Notes: generated by a model from the sequence alone, not told the origin. Counted from the first letter of the stretch, positions 36,039 to 45,536 are shown. The stretch is DNA of 64,000 nucleotides from Mesorhizobium amorphae (GCF_014843845.1 NZ_JHQS01000056.1:240713-304712), one strand, 5' to 3'. A program made the numbers and translations.

Positions 36039-37046
36039 TCACCGATCGATCATCGACATCGTCCGCTCGCCGTAGCGCGGGCCCGCAACCTTGCCTGGCG
36101 CCAGTGCCACGTCGAGCCCCAGCATTTCGGTGGCATCGAGTTCGATCGCGGCCGCCGCGACGTTTTCCTCCAGATATTGCCGGCGCTTGGTGCCGGGAAT
36201 CGGCACGATGTCGATGCCGAAATCATCGCCCTTGTGCAGCAGCCAGGCCAGAGCGATCTGCCCGGGCTTGACCCCTTTGACACCGGCGATGTCGCGCACG
36301 GTTGAGGCCGCCGCGACATTGGCGTCGTAATTGGCGCCCTGGTAGCGCGGGTCGCCGCGCCGGAAATCGCCTTCGGGATAATCCTCCGCGCGCCTGACGT
36401 CGCCGGCGAGGAAGCCACGGCCGAGCGGCGCGAACGGCACCAGGCCGATGCCGAGTTCCTTGAGCAGCGGCATGATCTCCGGCTCCAGATTGCGCTCCCA
36501 CAGCGAATACTCGCTCTGCACCGCCGACACCGGATGCACGGCGTGCGCGCGGCCTATGTTGGCAGCGCCCGCCTCCGACAGGCCGAAGAAGCGCACCTTG
36601 CCCTCGGCGACCAGCTGGCCGACCGCGCCGGCCACGTCCTCCATCGGCACATCGGGATCGACGCGGTGCTGGTAGAGCAGGTCGATATGGTCGGTGGCCA
36701 GCCGCCCCAGCGAGCCTTCCACCGCCTCGCGTATATGTTCGGGCCGGCTGTCGCGGTCGGTGCCGACCTGCTTGCCGTTCTCGATGCGGAAGCCGAATTT
36801 GGTGGCGATGGTCACTGCGGCGCGCCGGCCCTTCAGCGCCCGGCCGAGCAACTCCTCATTGATGTAGGGGCCGTAGACTTCCGCCGTGTCGAGGAAGGTG
36901 CAGCCGAGCTCGATGGCCCGGTGCAGCGTCGCGATCGACTCCGCCTCGTCGGCCGGCCCGTAGGACTGACTCATGCCCATGCAGCCGAGGCCGATCGCCG
37001 ATACCTGCAGCCCCTGGCTGCCGAGTTTGTGTGTGCCGAGGGTCAT
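36039..37046 (-). CDS. aldo/keto reductase
   Basis: A 335-residue protein from ATG 37046 behind CGGAG. It begins MTLGTHKLGSQGLQVSAIGL. The catalytic tetrad is recognisable: D and Y in DTAEVYGP, K in IATKFGF, H in LLYQHRVDP. PIPGTKRRQYLEENVAA matches the NADP-binding end. It resembles the AKR13/YakC-like group that reduces aldehydes. It is convergent with the sugar operon and probably not part of it. Confidence 0.92.
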   Translation of the reverse strand: MTLGTHKLGSQGLQVSAIGLGCMGMSQSYGPADEAESIATLHRAIELGCTFLDTAEVYGPYINEELLGRALKGRRAAVTIATKFGFRIENGKQVGTDRDSRPEHIREAVEGSLGRLATDHIDLLYQHRVDPDVPMEDVAGAVGQLVAEGKVRFFGLSEAGAANIGRAHAVHPVSAVQSEYSLWERNLEPEIMPLLKELGIGLVPFAPLGRGFLAGDVRRAEDYPEGDFRRGDPRYQGANYDANVAAASTVRDIAGVKGVKPGQIALAWLLHKGDDFGIDIVPIPGTKRRQYLEENVAAAAIELDATEMLGLDVALAPGKVAGPRYGERTMSMIDR

Positions 37047-37230
37047 CTGTCTATCTCCGGAGAAAAGTATCTCGGTGAAAACTATAGGGGCCGCCTGCCT
37101 GGCGTCCAGCCGGCCGAGGGCGAGGCGAGGGGGAGATCGCGCGTCGCCGCCTCGCAAATTGACTCAATCGACGCTCTCCGCCATCCTTAAGGCAGGCCGC
37201 CCATGGCGGCCATGTGTGAAAAGTGAGCCG

Positions 37231-37455
37231 ATGGCCAGTCCTGTCACTGCCCAGAAATCCAAGCGCGCCGCGGTGCGCAAGGCGCTTGATCGCCACAAGG
37301 TCTATGTCACCGCGCAGAGCTTCTCCGGCGGCACCTATCAGGCGCGCGTGCTGGTCGACGGCGAAGCCTATTGGGTCGACGAGTTCCGGCTGAGCCAGCT
37401 GCAAGGGGGCTTGTCACCTGCCGAACTCGAACTGACGCCGGCCACCGACGATTGA
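37231..37455 (+). CDS. small hypothetical protein upstream of LigD
   Basis: A 74-residue protein from ATG 37231. The N-terminal third is basic (QKSKRAAVRKALDRHK) and the rest reads as a small beta-rich fold (KVYVTAQSFSGGTYQARVLV, GEAYWVDEFRLSQL). It ends 46 bases before the LigD gene in the same direction, so the two may be co-transcribed. No known domain. Nucleic-acid binding is a guess from the charge. Confidence 0.6.
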   Translation: MASPVTAQKSKRAAVRKALDRHKVYVTAQSFSGGTYQARVLVDGEAYWVDEFRLSQLQGGLSPAELELTPATDD

Positions 37456-37501
37456 GCCGCCAGCGATTGAGCAGCCATTGCATCCCGCCTAGCATGCCCG
37501 G

Positions 37502-39997
37502 ATGAACACCCCGCCGAAACTGAGGGCCTATCGCGCCAAGCGCGAATTCACCAAAACGCCGGAGCCGGCGGGCGGGCTGCTTGCCGATGAGGGTAACCGC
37601 TTCGTCGTCCACAAGCACCACGCCACCGCCGACCATTACGATCTGCGCTTGCAGGTTGGCGACGTGCTGAAGAGCTGGGCGGTGCCGCGCGGTCCTTCGC
37701 TCAATCCCGCCGACAAGCGCCTGGCGGTCGAGACCGAGGACCATCCGCTCGAATATATCGACTTCGAGGGCGTCATCCCCGAAGGCGAATATGGCGGCGG
37801 GCCGATGATTGTCTGGGACACGGGCACCTGGGCGCCGATGGACGATGTCGAAAAGAGCCTGCGCACCGGCGCCTTCAAGTTCCGCCTTGCCGGCGACAAG
37901 CTCAATGGTGGCTGGATGCTGACCAGGCTGAAGCCCAAGCCTGGCGAGGATGAGGGCAAGAAAAACTGGCTGCTGTTCAAGGAGCGCGATCTCGCCGCCG
38001 ACACCAAGATCGACATCCTCGGCGAGCGGCCGGAAAGCGTCAAATCCGGCCGCCGCATCGAGGAGCTGGTGGCGCCGCCGAAGCCTGCGGCAAAACCTGC
38101 CAAACCGCTTGTACTGAAGGCCGGCGCGCTGCCCGGCGCCGTGCAAGGCCCGGCACCCACCCGCATCGAGCCGCAACTGGCGACGCAGATGGCAAAACCG
38201 CCAGGCAGCGACGATCCCGCCGAACGCACCGGCGAGACCTGGCTGCACGAGATCAAGTTCGATGGCTACCGCACCGCGGCGCATCTGGCGGACGGGCAGG
38301 TCAGGCTGATCACCCGCGGCGGCATCGATTGGACGAAGCGCTACGGCGACCTGCCGCACGCTTTCGCCAAACTGCCATGTCGCGATGCCATCATCGACGG
38401 CGAGATTGTCGTGCTCGACGCCAAAGGCATCAGCCGTTTCGCCCTGCTGCAGGATGCGCTGGCCGAAGGCGCCGGCAACAAGCTGCATTTCTATGCCTTC
38501 GACCTGCTTTATCTGGACGGCTGGGATCTGAGGAAAGCGCCGCTCATCAGGCGCAAGGCGCTGCTTGCGCAACTGCTCGCCGGCCTCGGCGCCAACTCCG
38601 CCATCCAGTTCTCCGACCATGTCGAAGGCGACGGGCAGGGGCTTTACGACCAGGTGACGGAGCTGGGATTGGAAGGCGTCGTCTCCAAGCGCGCCACCGC
38701 CACCTATCAGAGCGGCCGCACCAAGAGCTGGACCAAGGTCAAGGCGCTGCAAAAGGACGATTTCATCATTGCCGGCTATACCACCTCCGATGCTGCCGAA
38801 GGGCTGGCCGCGCTCGGCATGGCCGAATTCGAGGACGGCGAGTTGCACTATCGCGGCAAGGTCGGCACCGGCTTCGATGCCGAGACGGCACGAGAATTGC
38901 TCGCCCGGCTGGAGCCGCTCACCGCAGGCGCCACGCCGCCGGAGGGCGTGCCGCGCGAGATCATGCGCGAGATGAACTGGGTGCGGCCGCTGCTGTCGGC
39001 CCGCATCCACTATGCCAACCGCACCGCCGACAATGCGTTGCGCCACGGTGTTTTCCGTGGCCTCAGGGATGTCGGCCTGTCGACGCCGGTCTCGGCCAAG
39101 CGTAAACGACTGATTTCGGAGGCCGACCTCGCCACCATCTGGGTCACCAATCCCGAGCGGCGGCTGTTCGGCAAGACCGGGCCGACCAAGCTCGACATCG
39201 CCGTTTACTACGCGCTGGTCGGCGACTTCATGCTGCCGCACATCATCGGCCGCCCGGTGTCGCTGGTGCGCTGCCCGACCGGCCTGCCAAAGGACTGTTT
39301 CTTCCAGCGCCACGCCTTCACCGGCATGCCGCCTTCGGTGGCTGTCTTCGAGTCGATCAATTCCGAGGGCGAGACCAAAACCTACCTCTCGGTGGAAGAT
39401 GCCAAGGGCTATCTGGCGCTGGCTCAGTTCGGCGTCGTCGAATTCCACACCTGGGGCACGCATCGCACGAAACTCGACAAGCCCGACCAGATCGTCTTCG
39501 ACCTCGACCCGGGCGAGGGGATTGCCTGGCGCGAGGTGGTGGAGGCCGCCGTGCACATCAAGGGCGGATTGGAGGCGCTGGGGCTGGTGCCCTTCGCCAA
39601 GACCTCCGGCGGCAGCGGCATCCACATCACCGTGCCGGTGACGCAGAAGCAGAACTGGAAGAAACTGCACCAGGCGACCAGCGCCATCTCCGCCCACCTC
39701 GCGTCCACCGAGCCCGACACCTTCACCACCACCATGGGCAAGGAAAACCGCAAGCGGCGCATCTTCATCGACTACCACCGCAACGCCCGCGGCCACACCT
39801 CGGCCGCCCCATACTCACTGCGCGCCCGCACCAATCTGCCGGCCTCGACCCCGGTGAGCTGGGCGGATCTGGAAGCGATCGATGCGCCGCAGGATCTGAA
39901 CTATGCCTCGCTGCCGGGCCTGCTTGCGACTTCGGGGGATCCCTGGGCCGAGATCGATGAGTTTGCGCGGGATTTGCCGGTGATGACGGGGAAGTAG
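37502..39997 (+). CDS. ligD: multifunctional DNA ligase D (NHEJ)
   Basis: An 831-residue protein with three domains in the order phosphoesterase, ligase, polymerase. The 3'-phosphoesterase part has HKHHATADHYDLRLQ (near 38-52) and PEGEYGGG. The ligase part has EIKFDGYRT (motif I lysine near 252), DGEIVVLD and VSKRATATYQSGRTKSWTKV. The primase-polymerase part begins near 535 and has VFDLDPGEG (metal-binding aspartates near 665) and SGGSGIHITVPV. It repairs double-strand breaks with Ku, encoded next. It is full length, unlike the ligase fragment at 10189. Confidence 0.95.
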   Translation: MNTPPKLRAYRAKREFTKTPEPAGGLLADEGNRFVVHKHHATADHYDLRLQVGDVLKSWAVPRGPSLNPADKRLAVETEDHPLEYIDFEGVIPEGEYGGGPMIVWDTGTWAPMDDVEKSLRTGAFKFRLAGDKLNGGWMLTRLKPKPGEDEGKKNWLLFKERDLAADTKIDILGERPESVKSGRRIEELVAPPKPAAKPAKPLVLKAGALPGAVQGPAPTRIEPQLATQMAKPPGSDDPAERTGETWLHEIKFDGYRTAAHLADGQVRLITRGGIDWTKRYGDLPHAFAKLPCRDAIIDGEIVVLDAKGISRFALLQDALAEGAGNKLHFYAFDLLYLDGWDLRKAPLIRRKALLAQLLAGLGANSAIQFSDHVEGDGQGLYDQVTELGLEGVVSKRATATYQSGRTKSWTKVKALQKDDFIIAGYTTSDAAEGLAALGMAEFEDGELHYRGKVGTGFDAETARELLARLEPLTAGATPPEGVPREIMREMNWVRPLLSARIHYANRTADNALRHGVFRGLRDVGLSTPVSAKRKRLISEADLATIWVTNPERRLFGKTGPTKLDIAVYYALVGDFMLPHIIGRPVSLVRCPTGLPKDCFFQRHAFTGMPPSVAVFESINSEGETKTYLSVEDAKGYLALAQFGVVEFHTWGTHRTKLDKPDQIVFDLDPGEGIAWREVVEAAVHIKGGLEALGLVPFAKTSGGSGIHITVPVTQKQNWKKLHQATSAISAHLASTEPDTFTTTMGKENRKRRIFIDYHRNARGHTSAAPYSLRARTNLPASTPVSWADLEAIDAPQDLNYASLPGLLATSGDPWAEIDEFARDLPVMTGK

Positions 39998-40240
39998 CTT
40001 ACGCGTGAGTGCGGAGCGTTCTCGTCATTCGTCTAAATTCCAACTCCATCGACGGTCCGGACAATTTGAACTATTCTTCGCCTCAGGCCTCATCCGTCGG
40101 CAACCCAACCAGCGCTAAAACATTTCGCTAGGGATTTTCCGGTATCTTGAGGCTCGATGTAGGATTTCCGCGGCCTCCTTCGTCCTTCGGACGAAGCGCT
40201 GCAAAAAGTTTGTCAGTGCATGGCCGCGTAGGAGTGTTTC

Positions 40241-41146
40241 ATGGCGCCCAGGGCAAGTTGGAAAGGTTACCTCAAGCTCAGCCTCGTCAGCTGTCCGGTG
40301 CGGCTATACCCCGCCACCAGCGCGAGCGAACGCATCAGCTTCAACCAGCTTCACAAGAAGACGCACAACCGCATCAACATGAAGCCGGTCGACCCGGAGC
40401 TCGGCCTGGTCGAGCGTTCGGACCTGGTCAAGGGCTACGAATACGAGGACAAGCAGTACATCATCATCGATGATACCGACCTCGACGCGGTCAGGATCGA
40501 ATCCAACCACACGATGAATATCGAGGCCTTCGTCGACGAGGACGAGGTGGATGTCATCTACCAGGACGCGCCCTATTATCTGGCGCCGGACGGCGCCATG
40601 GCGGAAGAGACCTTCGCCGTGCTGCGCGAAGCCATGCGCAAATCCGGCAAGCTGGCCATCGCCCGCCTTGTCCTGTCCAGCCGCGAGCGCGTGGTGACCA
40701 TCGGCGCGCGCGAGAGCGGCATGTTCGTCTGCACCTTGAGGAACCCGAACGAAGTGCGCGGAACGGCTGAATATTTCGGCAACATCCCGGCCGGCAAGCC
40801 GGATGCCGAAATGCTGCAGCTCGCCGAAGCGCTGATCAAGCAGAAGGAAACCACCTTCGATCCGAAGAACTACGAGGACCGCTACGAGATAGCGCTGATG
40901 GCGATGATCCGCGAGAAGCTGAAGGGCCACAAGCCGATCATCGCGGCGGCCCCCGAGCGCGGCAACGTCATCAACCTCATGGATGCGCTGAAGGCCAGCC
41001 TCTCGCAGCAGGCCAAGCCGCCGGCCAAGTCGAAGAGCAAGGCGGACGAGGCCGAAAAGCCTGCCGCCAAGGCCAAGGCAGGCGCTGCCAAGGAAAACCC
41101 GTTGAAGGCCAACCTTCTGAAGGCCGTCGGTAAGAGCAAAGGGTGA
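40241..41146 (+). CDS. ku: Ku DNA-end-binding protein
   Basis: A 301-residue protein, the bacterial homodimeric Ku that binds DNA ends and recruits LigD. It begins MAPRASWKGYLKLSLVSCPV and continues VRLYPATSASERISFNQLHK, diagnostic of bacterial Ku. The C-terminal 50 residues are rich in lysine and alanine, as in many rhizobial Ku proteins. It lies 243 bases after the LigD gene on the same strand and shares a stop/start overlap with the following gene, linking that gene to repair. Confidence 0.95.
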   Translation: MAPRASWKGYLKLSLVSCPVRLYPATSASERISFNQLHKKTHNRINMKPVDPELGLVERSDLVKGYEYEDKQYIIIDDTDLDAVRIESNHTMNIEAFVDEDEVDVIYQDAPYYLAPDGAMAEETFAVLREAMRKSGKLAIARLVLSSRERVVTIGARESGMFVCTLRNPNEVRGTAEYFGNIPAGKPDAEMLQLAEALIKQKETTFDPKNYEDRYEIALMAMIREKLKGHKPIIAAAPERGNVINLMDALKASLSQQAKPPAKSKSKADEAEKPAAKAKAGAAKENPLKANLLKAVGKSKG

Positions 41147-42264
41147 CGGCGGCCACTGGTATAGTTCCACCCGGCGCCGTCTTCGGCGTCGTCGGCGCGC
41201 TGGCGGCGTTTCCGCTCAGGCTCGCCGCGCGCGAGGTCGAGCGCCGGCAGGGCCAGTTGCGGCGCGGCGTCACCCGGCGCACGACCCATGTCGTGTTCGG
41301 CCGCGCGCTGCTCGCCAAGGCCGCGATCACCAAGAATGGCGACGCCGAGATCGAGCGCCGCGTCCGGGCCGAGCGTGCCGCGGGCCGCGCGCTCGCCAGC
41401 GAGAACGGTTTTTTGCGCCTGCTCGGCCTGATGAAGGCGCCGGAGGCGTCCGCGCTTTCAAGGCAGTCGCTTCTCGACCAGTCCAGGCTCGGCGCGGCCG
41501 ATCTCGACCTGCTTTCGCTCTTCGATGCCTTCGAGCACGATGGCGAACCCTATTCCTTCCGCGACCTCATCCTCGCCCGCAAATATGCCGGGCTGATATC
41601 GGGCGGCGCGTCCTGGGGCGCGATCGCGCGCTCGGTGCACCGCTCCGGCCCGGTCGCTTCGCTTACCGCCAAGTCGCTCAATGTCGGCTCGCAGCACGGG
41701 CGCCCGGATGCGATCTATCTCGAGGATGGCCAAAGCGAGCTCGACGGCCAGCTGCTGTTCGATCTCGGGTCTCCTGATGATGAGACGCTCGAGGAGCTGT
41801 TCGCGGAGGCTGAAGCGGCGGAAGACGAGGGCCGTCACGACGATGCCGCAACGCTCTACCAGCGTTGTCTCGCCATCGACCCCAGCGACGCCATCGCCGC
41901 CTTCAACCGCGCCAACTGCCTGCGCGGTGCCGGCCGCACGGCGGAAGCAGCACACGACTATGCCCGCGCCATAAAACTCGACCCGGCCTTCGTCGAGGCC
42001 TGGTTCAACCTCGCGGGCATGATGAGCGACGAGGGCCGGGTGGCCTCGGCCAGACGGCATCTCGTCAAGGCGATCGCGCTCGACAAGACCTATGCCGATC
42101 CGGTGTTCAACCTGGCCCGGCTGGAGTTCGACGCCGGCAATCTTGCTGAGGCTCGCCGCCACTGGGTGCGTTATCTCGAACTCGACGCCAGTTCCGAATG
42201 GGCGCGCATGGCGGCCAAGGGGATACAGTTCGTGGATATGCAGCTGGCGCGGACGGCGGGGTGA
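41143..42264 (+). CDS. BRCT-like/MerR-like/TPR protein coupled to Ku
   Basis: A 373-residue protein starting at GTG 41143 across the Ku stop codon. The N-terminal 95 residues look BRCT-like (RRTTHVVFGRALLAK, then SENGFLRLLGL). Residues 130-200 resemble a MerR-type HTH (YSFRDLILARKYAGLISGGA). The C-terminal half has three to four TPR units (DDAATLYQRCLAIDPSDAIA, AAHDYARAIKLDPAFVEAWF). Translational coupling to Ku suggests a role in end-joining or its regulation. The domain calls for the first half are by eye and less certain than the TPR call. Confidence 0.75.
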   Translation: MTAATGIVPPGAVFGVVGALAAFPLRLAAREVERRQGQLRRGVTRRTTHVVFGRALLAKAAITKNGDAEIERRVRAERAAGRALASENGFLRLLGLMKAPEASALSRQSLLDQSRLGAADLDLLSLFDAFEHDGEPYSFRDLILARKYAGLISGGASWGAIARSVHRSGPVASLTAKSLNVGSQHGRPDAIYLEDGQSELDGQLLFDLGSPDDETLEELFAEAEAAEDEGRHDDAATLYQRCLAIDPSDAIAAFNRANCLRGAGRTAEAAHDYARAIKLDPAFVEAWFNLAGMMSDEGRVASARRHLVKAIALDKTYADPVFNLARLEFDAGNLAEARRHWVRYLELDASSEWARMAAKGIQFVDMQLARTAG

Positions 42265-42291
42265 CGATGGTTGGCGAAGGCCGAGATGACG

Positions 42292-42467
42292 GCCAATCTC
42301 CCCCCTTGTGGGGGAGATGTCCGGCAGGACAGAGGGGGGCGCTGTCCCGCCGACCGATCGGCCCGTTTCAGAGCGTATTGTTCCGGGGAGATTTGACCGA
42401 AGGCCTGCGTTCCTTCGCGCCCCCCTCTGCCCTGCCGGGCATCTCCCCCACGAGGGGGGAGATCGGC
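42292..42467. repeat. inverted-arm intergenic repeat, copy A
   Basis: The left arm contains CCCCTTGTGGGGGAGATG then TCCGGCAGGACAGAGGGGGG. About 60 bases later the right arm gives the inverted sequence CCCCCCTCTGCCCTGCCGGG and ATCTCCCCCACGAGGGGGGA. Related copies are at 47962, 50282, 61600 and 63820. Each arm is itself a hairpin. Confidence 0.85.
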
Positions 42468-42496
42468 GCCGTCACCGTCGCGCGAAGGGCCACCCC

Positions 42497-43141
42497 ATGA
42501 CCACCTTCCTCTTCGACGGCCACGAAACCGCCCCGGTCACCATCCTGCTCGGCCATGGCGCCGGCGCATCGATGGACTCGCCCTCGATGACCGCCACCGC
42601 CAAGGCGCTGGCCGCGGCCGGCTTCCAGGTCGCCCGCTTCGAATTCCACTACATGGCCGCCCGTCGCTACGGCCATCGCAAGCCGCCGCCGCGCGCCGAG
42701 ACGGTGAACCCCGAATACGTCAAGGCGATCGCGGACCTTCGGGCCAGGGGCGTGACCGGGCCGCTGATCATCGGCGGCAAGTCGATGGGTGGGCGCGTCG
42801 CCTCGATGGTCGCCGACGAGATGTTTGCCAAGGGTGAGATCTCGGGTCTCGTCTGCCTCGGCTATCCGTTCCATCCGCCGGCCAAGCCGACACAGTTGCG
42901 CACAAGACATCTCGCCGACCTGAAGACGCCGACGCTGATCTTCCAGGGCACGCGCGACGAGTTCGGCACGCAGGACGAGGTCGCCACCTACGATCTCTCC
43001 GATCGCATCGAAATGGTCTGGCTGGAAGACGGCGACCATGACCTCAAGCCACGCAAGAGCGTCTCCGGCTTTTCGACCGCCGATCATCTGAAGTCGCTGG
43101 CTGAGACGTTAAAGGCGTGGACGGCGAAGATCGTCGGCTGA
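42497..43141 (+). CDS. alpha/beta hydrolase (KANL3/Tex30-like)
   Basis: A 214-residue protein from ATG 42497. LLGHGAGASMDSPSM is the oxyanion-side loop, GGKSMGGRVASM is the nucleophile elbow (G-x-S-x-G with serine near 97), and EDGDHDLKPR carries the catalytic histidine. The compact size and wording match the KANL3/Tex30-like hydrolase family, whose bacterial substrates are unknown. It is followed after nine bases by exonuclease III, so they may share a transcript. Confidence 0.88.
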   Translation: MTTFLFDGHETAPVTILLGHGAGASMDSPSMTATAKALAAAGFQVARFEFHYMAARRYGHRKPPPRAETVNPEYVKAIADLRARGVTGPLIIGGKSMGGRVASMVADEMFAKGEISGLVCLGYPFHPPAKPTQLRTRHLADLKTPTLIFQGTRDEFGTQDEVATYDLSDRIEMVWLEDGDHDLKPRKSVSGFSTADHLKSLAETLKAWTAKIVG

Positions 43142-43149
43142 ACGGTCCG

Positions 43150-43920
43150 ATGAAGATCGCCTCCTTCAACATCAACAACGTCAACAGCCGGCTCGAAAAC
43201 CTGCTGGCCTGGCTCGCCGCAGCAAAGCCCGACATTGTCTGCCTGCAGGAGCTGAAGGCCCGCGATACGCAGTTTCCGCGCTCGGCGCTTGCCGCGGCCG
43301 GCTATGGCGCGGTGTGGAAGGGCGAGCCGACCTGGAACGGCGTCGCCATTCTCGCGCGCGGTTCCGAACCGGTGCTGACCCGCGATGTCCTGCCGGGCGA
43401 CGATGCCGACAAGCAGAGCCGCTACATCGAGGCGGCGGTGTCAGGCATCGTCATCGCCTGCCTCTATGCGCCGAACGGCAACCCGCAGCCCGGCCCGAAA
43501 TTCCAGTTCAAGCTGGCCTGGCACGCCAGGCTGGAAGCGCATGCCGAGCAGCTGTTCGACACCGGCCTGCCGGTGGCGCTGGTCGGCGACTACAACATCG
43601 TGCCCGAACCGCGCGACATCTATCCGACCCGCTCCTATGACGACAATGCGCTGGTGCAGCCGGAGAGCCGGGCGTCGTTCCAGCGGCTGCTCGACCAGGG
43701 CTGGCTCGATGCGCTGCGCAAGAAGCATCCGAAGGAGACGCTCTACACATTCTGGGATTATCGCCGCAACCGCTGGCCCCGCGACGCCGGGCTCAGGCTG
43801 GATCACATACTCCTGTCGAAGAAGCTCGCCAACAAGCTCACCGCCGCCGGCATCGACCGCGCCGTGCGCGGGCAGGACGGCGCCAGCGACCACGCCCCGG
43901 TGTGGGTGGAGGTGCGGTGA
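43150..43920 (+). CDS. xth: exodeoxyribonuclease III / AP endonuclease
   Basis: A 256-residue protein from ATG 43150. It begins MKIASFNINNVNSRLENLLA and has CLQELKARDTQFP (metal-binding glutamate), GDYNIVP (catalytic D and N) and GASDHAPVWVEV (catalytic D-H). It is a full-length member of the ExoIII family acting in base-excision repair. Together with LigD and Ku it makes this a repair-rich stretch. Confidence 0.93.
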   Translation: MKIASFNINNVNSRLENLLAWLAAAKPDIVCLQELKARDTQFPRSALAAAGYGAVWKGEPTWNGVAILARGSEPVLTRDVLPGDDADKQSRYIEAAVSGIVIACLYAPNGNPQPGPKFQFKLAWHARLEAHAEQLFDTGLPVALVGDYNIVPEPRDIYPTRSYDDNALVQPESRASFQRLLDQGWLDALRKKHPKETLYTFWDYRRNRWPRDAGLRLDHILLSKKLANKLTAAGIDRAVRGQDGASDHAPVWVEVR

Positions 43921-43980
43921 GGGATAATTGGCAGAACGCCGTCGCAGAGTGAACGCGAACCTTGAGATGCCGAGGGACGG

Positions 43981-44026
43981 CACCCCCCTCTGTCCTGCCG
44001 GACTGTCCGGCAGGACAGAGGGGGTG
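43981..44026. repeat. perfect GC-rich palindrome (short repeat form)
   Basis: CACCCCCCTCTGTCCTGCCG meets its inverted copy around ACTGT, ending in GGGGGTG. It is the inner half of the inverted-arm repeats, here collapsed into one uninterrupted stem of about 20 base pairs. It may end the exonuclease transcript. Confidence 0.75.
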
Positions 44027-44127
44027 GGAAGGATCGCGACGGAACAGCCTTCATTCTCCAGCGCCATCTGTCCAGCCGCCGCATCCCAAGCTAGGTTGCC
44101 GCAAATCACCAGGGATCGCACCCATGT

Positions 44128-45363
44128 ATGCTGCCTGCAAAACAGCACCTCCGCCGAGGCTTGCCCTTGCTTGACATCGCCCTGACCGCAATCCTCATCG
44201 CATCCGGTTTGGTCCTCACCGCCGCCGCGCTGCTTGTCTTGCTGCTGCGGCAGGCGCGTGAGCGCAAGATCGCCCGGCGCCGGGCAAATCCCGCCAACGA
44301 CTATGCAGTACGCACGCGCTGGGCCCCCAGCACCACCAGCACGCTCAACTTTTCGTCCTTCGTCTATTTGGACGTCGACGGCGACGGCAAGTACGGCCTT
44401 GCCGACCGGCCGATGGCCGGCATCATGGTGCGGCTGTTCGACGAGCGGGGCGTCTTCGTCAAGGCGGCGCGAAGCAACAATGGCGGCTTCGCCAACTTCA
44501 CCATGTCGACGAAGCGGCGCCGGACCGCGCTGCGTGTGCCCGGCCTCTACCGCTTCTCGGTCTCCGTGCCACCGGGTTGGCGGGCCAGCGGCGCCAACGC
44601 GAACCAGTCGATACGCTTGTACGCCGCGCCCGAATCCCTGGTCGGCCTCGCCGGCGATGGCCTGCCGACGCCGGTCGGCCTTGTGCCCGGCCGCCACCTG
44701 GCGGGCAGGATGCCGGCGACAACGCGAGCGACGCTCTCGGTAATGGGCAAGGGCGAGGTTCTCGAAAGCCGGACGCTTGCTCCAGGCACATCCTTTCGCT
44801 TCGATCTCGCAAGTGGGGCAGATGCGGTGGAGATCTCCGGCGACGGCCTCGACCGGCGGCTGGCGCTGTCATCCTATCCGACCGATCTCGGTCTGCTGTC
44901 ACCCGGCTCCGTCGCGCCGGACGCACCTCTGCGAACGATCGGCTTCGACGACGTCACCAAGCGCAGCCTGCGCAAGGTCCCCTGCGGCCACGCCGGGCTC
45001 GACTGGCGCAATCTCAACGCCATGTCGCGTGACAACACGAAGAACAGCGAGGGCTACGTCAACGGCAACGTTTCCGGCGATCACTTCGCCTACACCAGCA
45101 GCGGCCATCCGGCCGAATTCGGTCGCGATCGCCCCTTCGGCTTTCATTCGGTGATGCTGACCGCCGCTTGGCTGGCCTGTGAGGGCGAGATTGCGCTGGT
45201 CGAAAGCTGGCTAGGGGAGGAATTACTGCGCAGCGACGAGATAGTCCTGTCGGCACTGACGCCGTGCCACTATGCCCCAATGCTCAAGGCCGTAACACGA
45301 GTTCGCCTGTCGACCAGACACCATTGGCAGCTTGTCGTGGATGACCTGGTTCTGGTCCTCTGA
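44128..45363 (+). CDS. membrane-anchored protein with SdrD/Cna-B-like domain
   Basis: A 411-residue protein. One N-terminal membrane helix (about 17-40, LTAILIASGLVLTAAALLVL) is followed by RQARERKIARRR, a stop-transfer segment. Residues 70-160 resemble the SdrD-B/Cna-B fold with a calcium-type loop (YLDVDGDGKYGLADRPMAGI, VRLFDERG). The remainder is unrecognised; GFHSVMLTAAWLACEG near 345 is notable. Its stop lies two bases before the end of the first tandem mini-gene on the other strand. It could be linked to the peptides, but nothing in the sequence proves it. Confidence 0.7.
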   Translation: MLPAKQHLRRGLPLLDIALTAILIASGLVLTAAALLVLLLRQARERKIARRRANPANDYAVRTRWAPSTTSTLNFSSFVYLDVDGDGKYGLADRPMAGIMVRLFDERGVFVKAARSNNGGFANFTMSTKRRRTALRVPGLYRFSVSVPPGWRASGANANQSIRLYAAPESLVGLAGDGLPTPVGLVPGRHLAGRMPATTRATLSVMGKGEVLESRTLAPGTSFRFDLASGADAVEISGDGLDRRLALSSYPTDLGLLSPGSVAPDAPLRTIGFDDVTKRSLRKVPCGHAGLDWRNLNAMSRDNTKNSEGYVNGNVSGDHFAYTSSGHPAEFGRDRPFGFHSVMLTAAWLACEGEIALVESWLGEELLRSDEIVLSALTPCHYAPMLKAVTRVRLSTRHHWQLVVDDLVLVL

Positions 45364-45365
45364 GA

Positions 45366-45461
45366 TCAATCAGTTACTGGGTTCGAGAGCGCGCCGTTGG
45401 CCGTGATCGCCGAAAGCCTGTCCTTCTTGATAAGCGTCGGCTTCTCATAGGTCTTCTTCAT
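45366..45461 (-). CDS. lasso-leader-like mini-gene, copy 1 (most diverged)
   Basis: A 31-residue peptide: MKKTYEKPTLIKKDRLSAIT, then ANGALSNPVTD. It matches the leader pattern Y-x2-P-x-L-x3-G-x5-T except that the conserved glycine is aspartate. It has a GGAG ribosome site. It is the most distal of four tandem copies, and its altered leader and tail suggest decay or specialisation. It overlaps nothing but ends two bases from the convergent 411-residue protein gene. Confidence 0.7.
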   Translation of the reverse strand: MKKTYEKPTLIKKDRLSAITANGALSNPVTD

Positions 45462-45536
45462 GCCTGACCTCTCCAAATCTTGTGCCGGCAACATCGGCTT
45501 GCCGTCGATTGCGGAAGGGCGCCTGGCCCGCCGAGT

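Noticed and set aside
37307..39796. Very long open frame on the minus strand (829 codons)
   Set aside because: It is antisense to the well-supported LigD gene and reflects high GC; no domain is recognisable in its translation.
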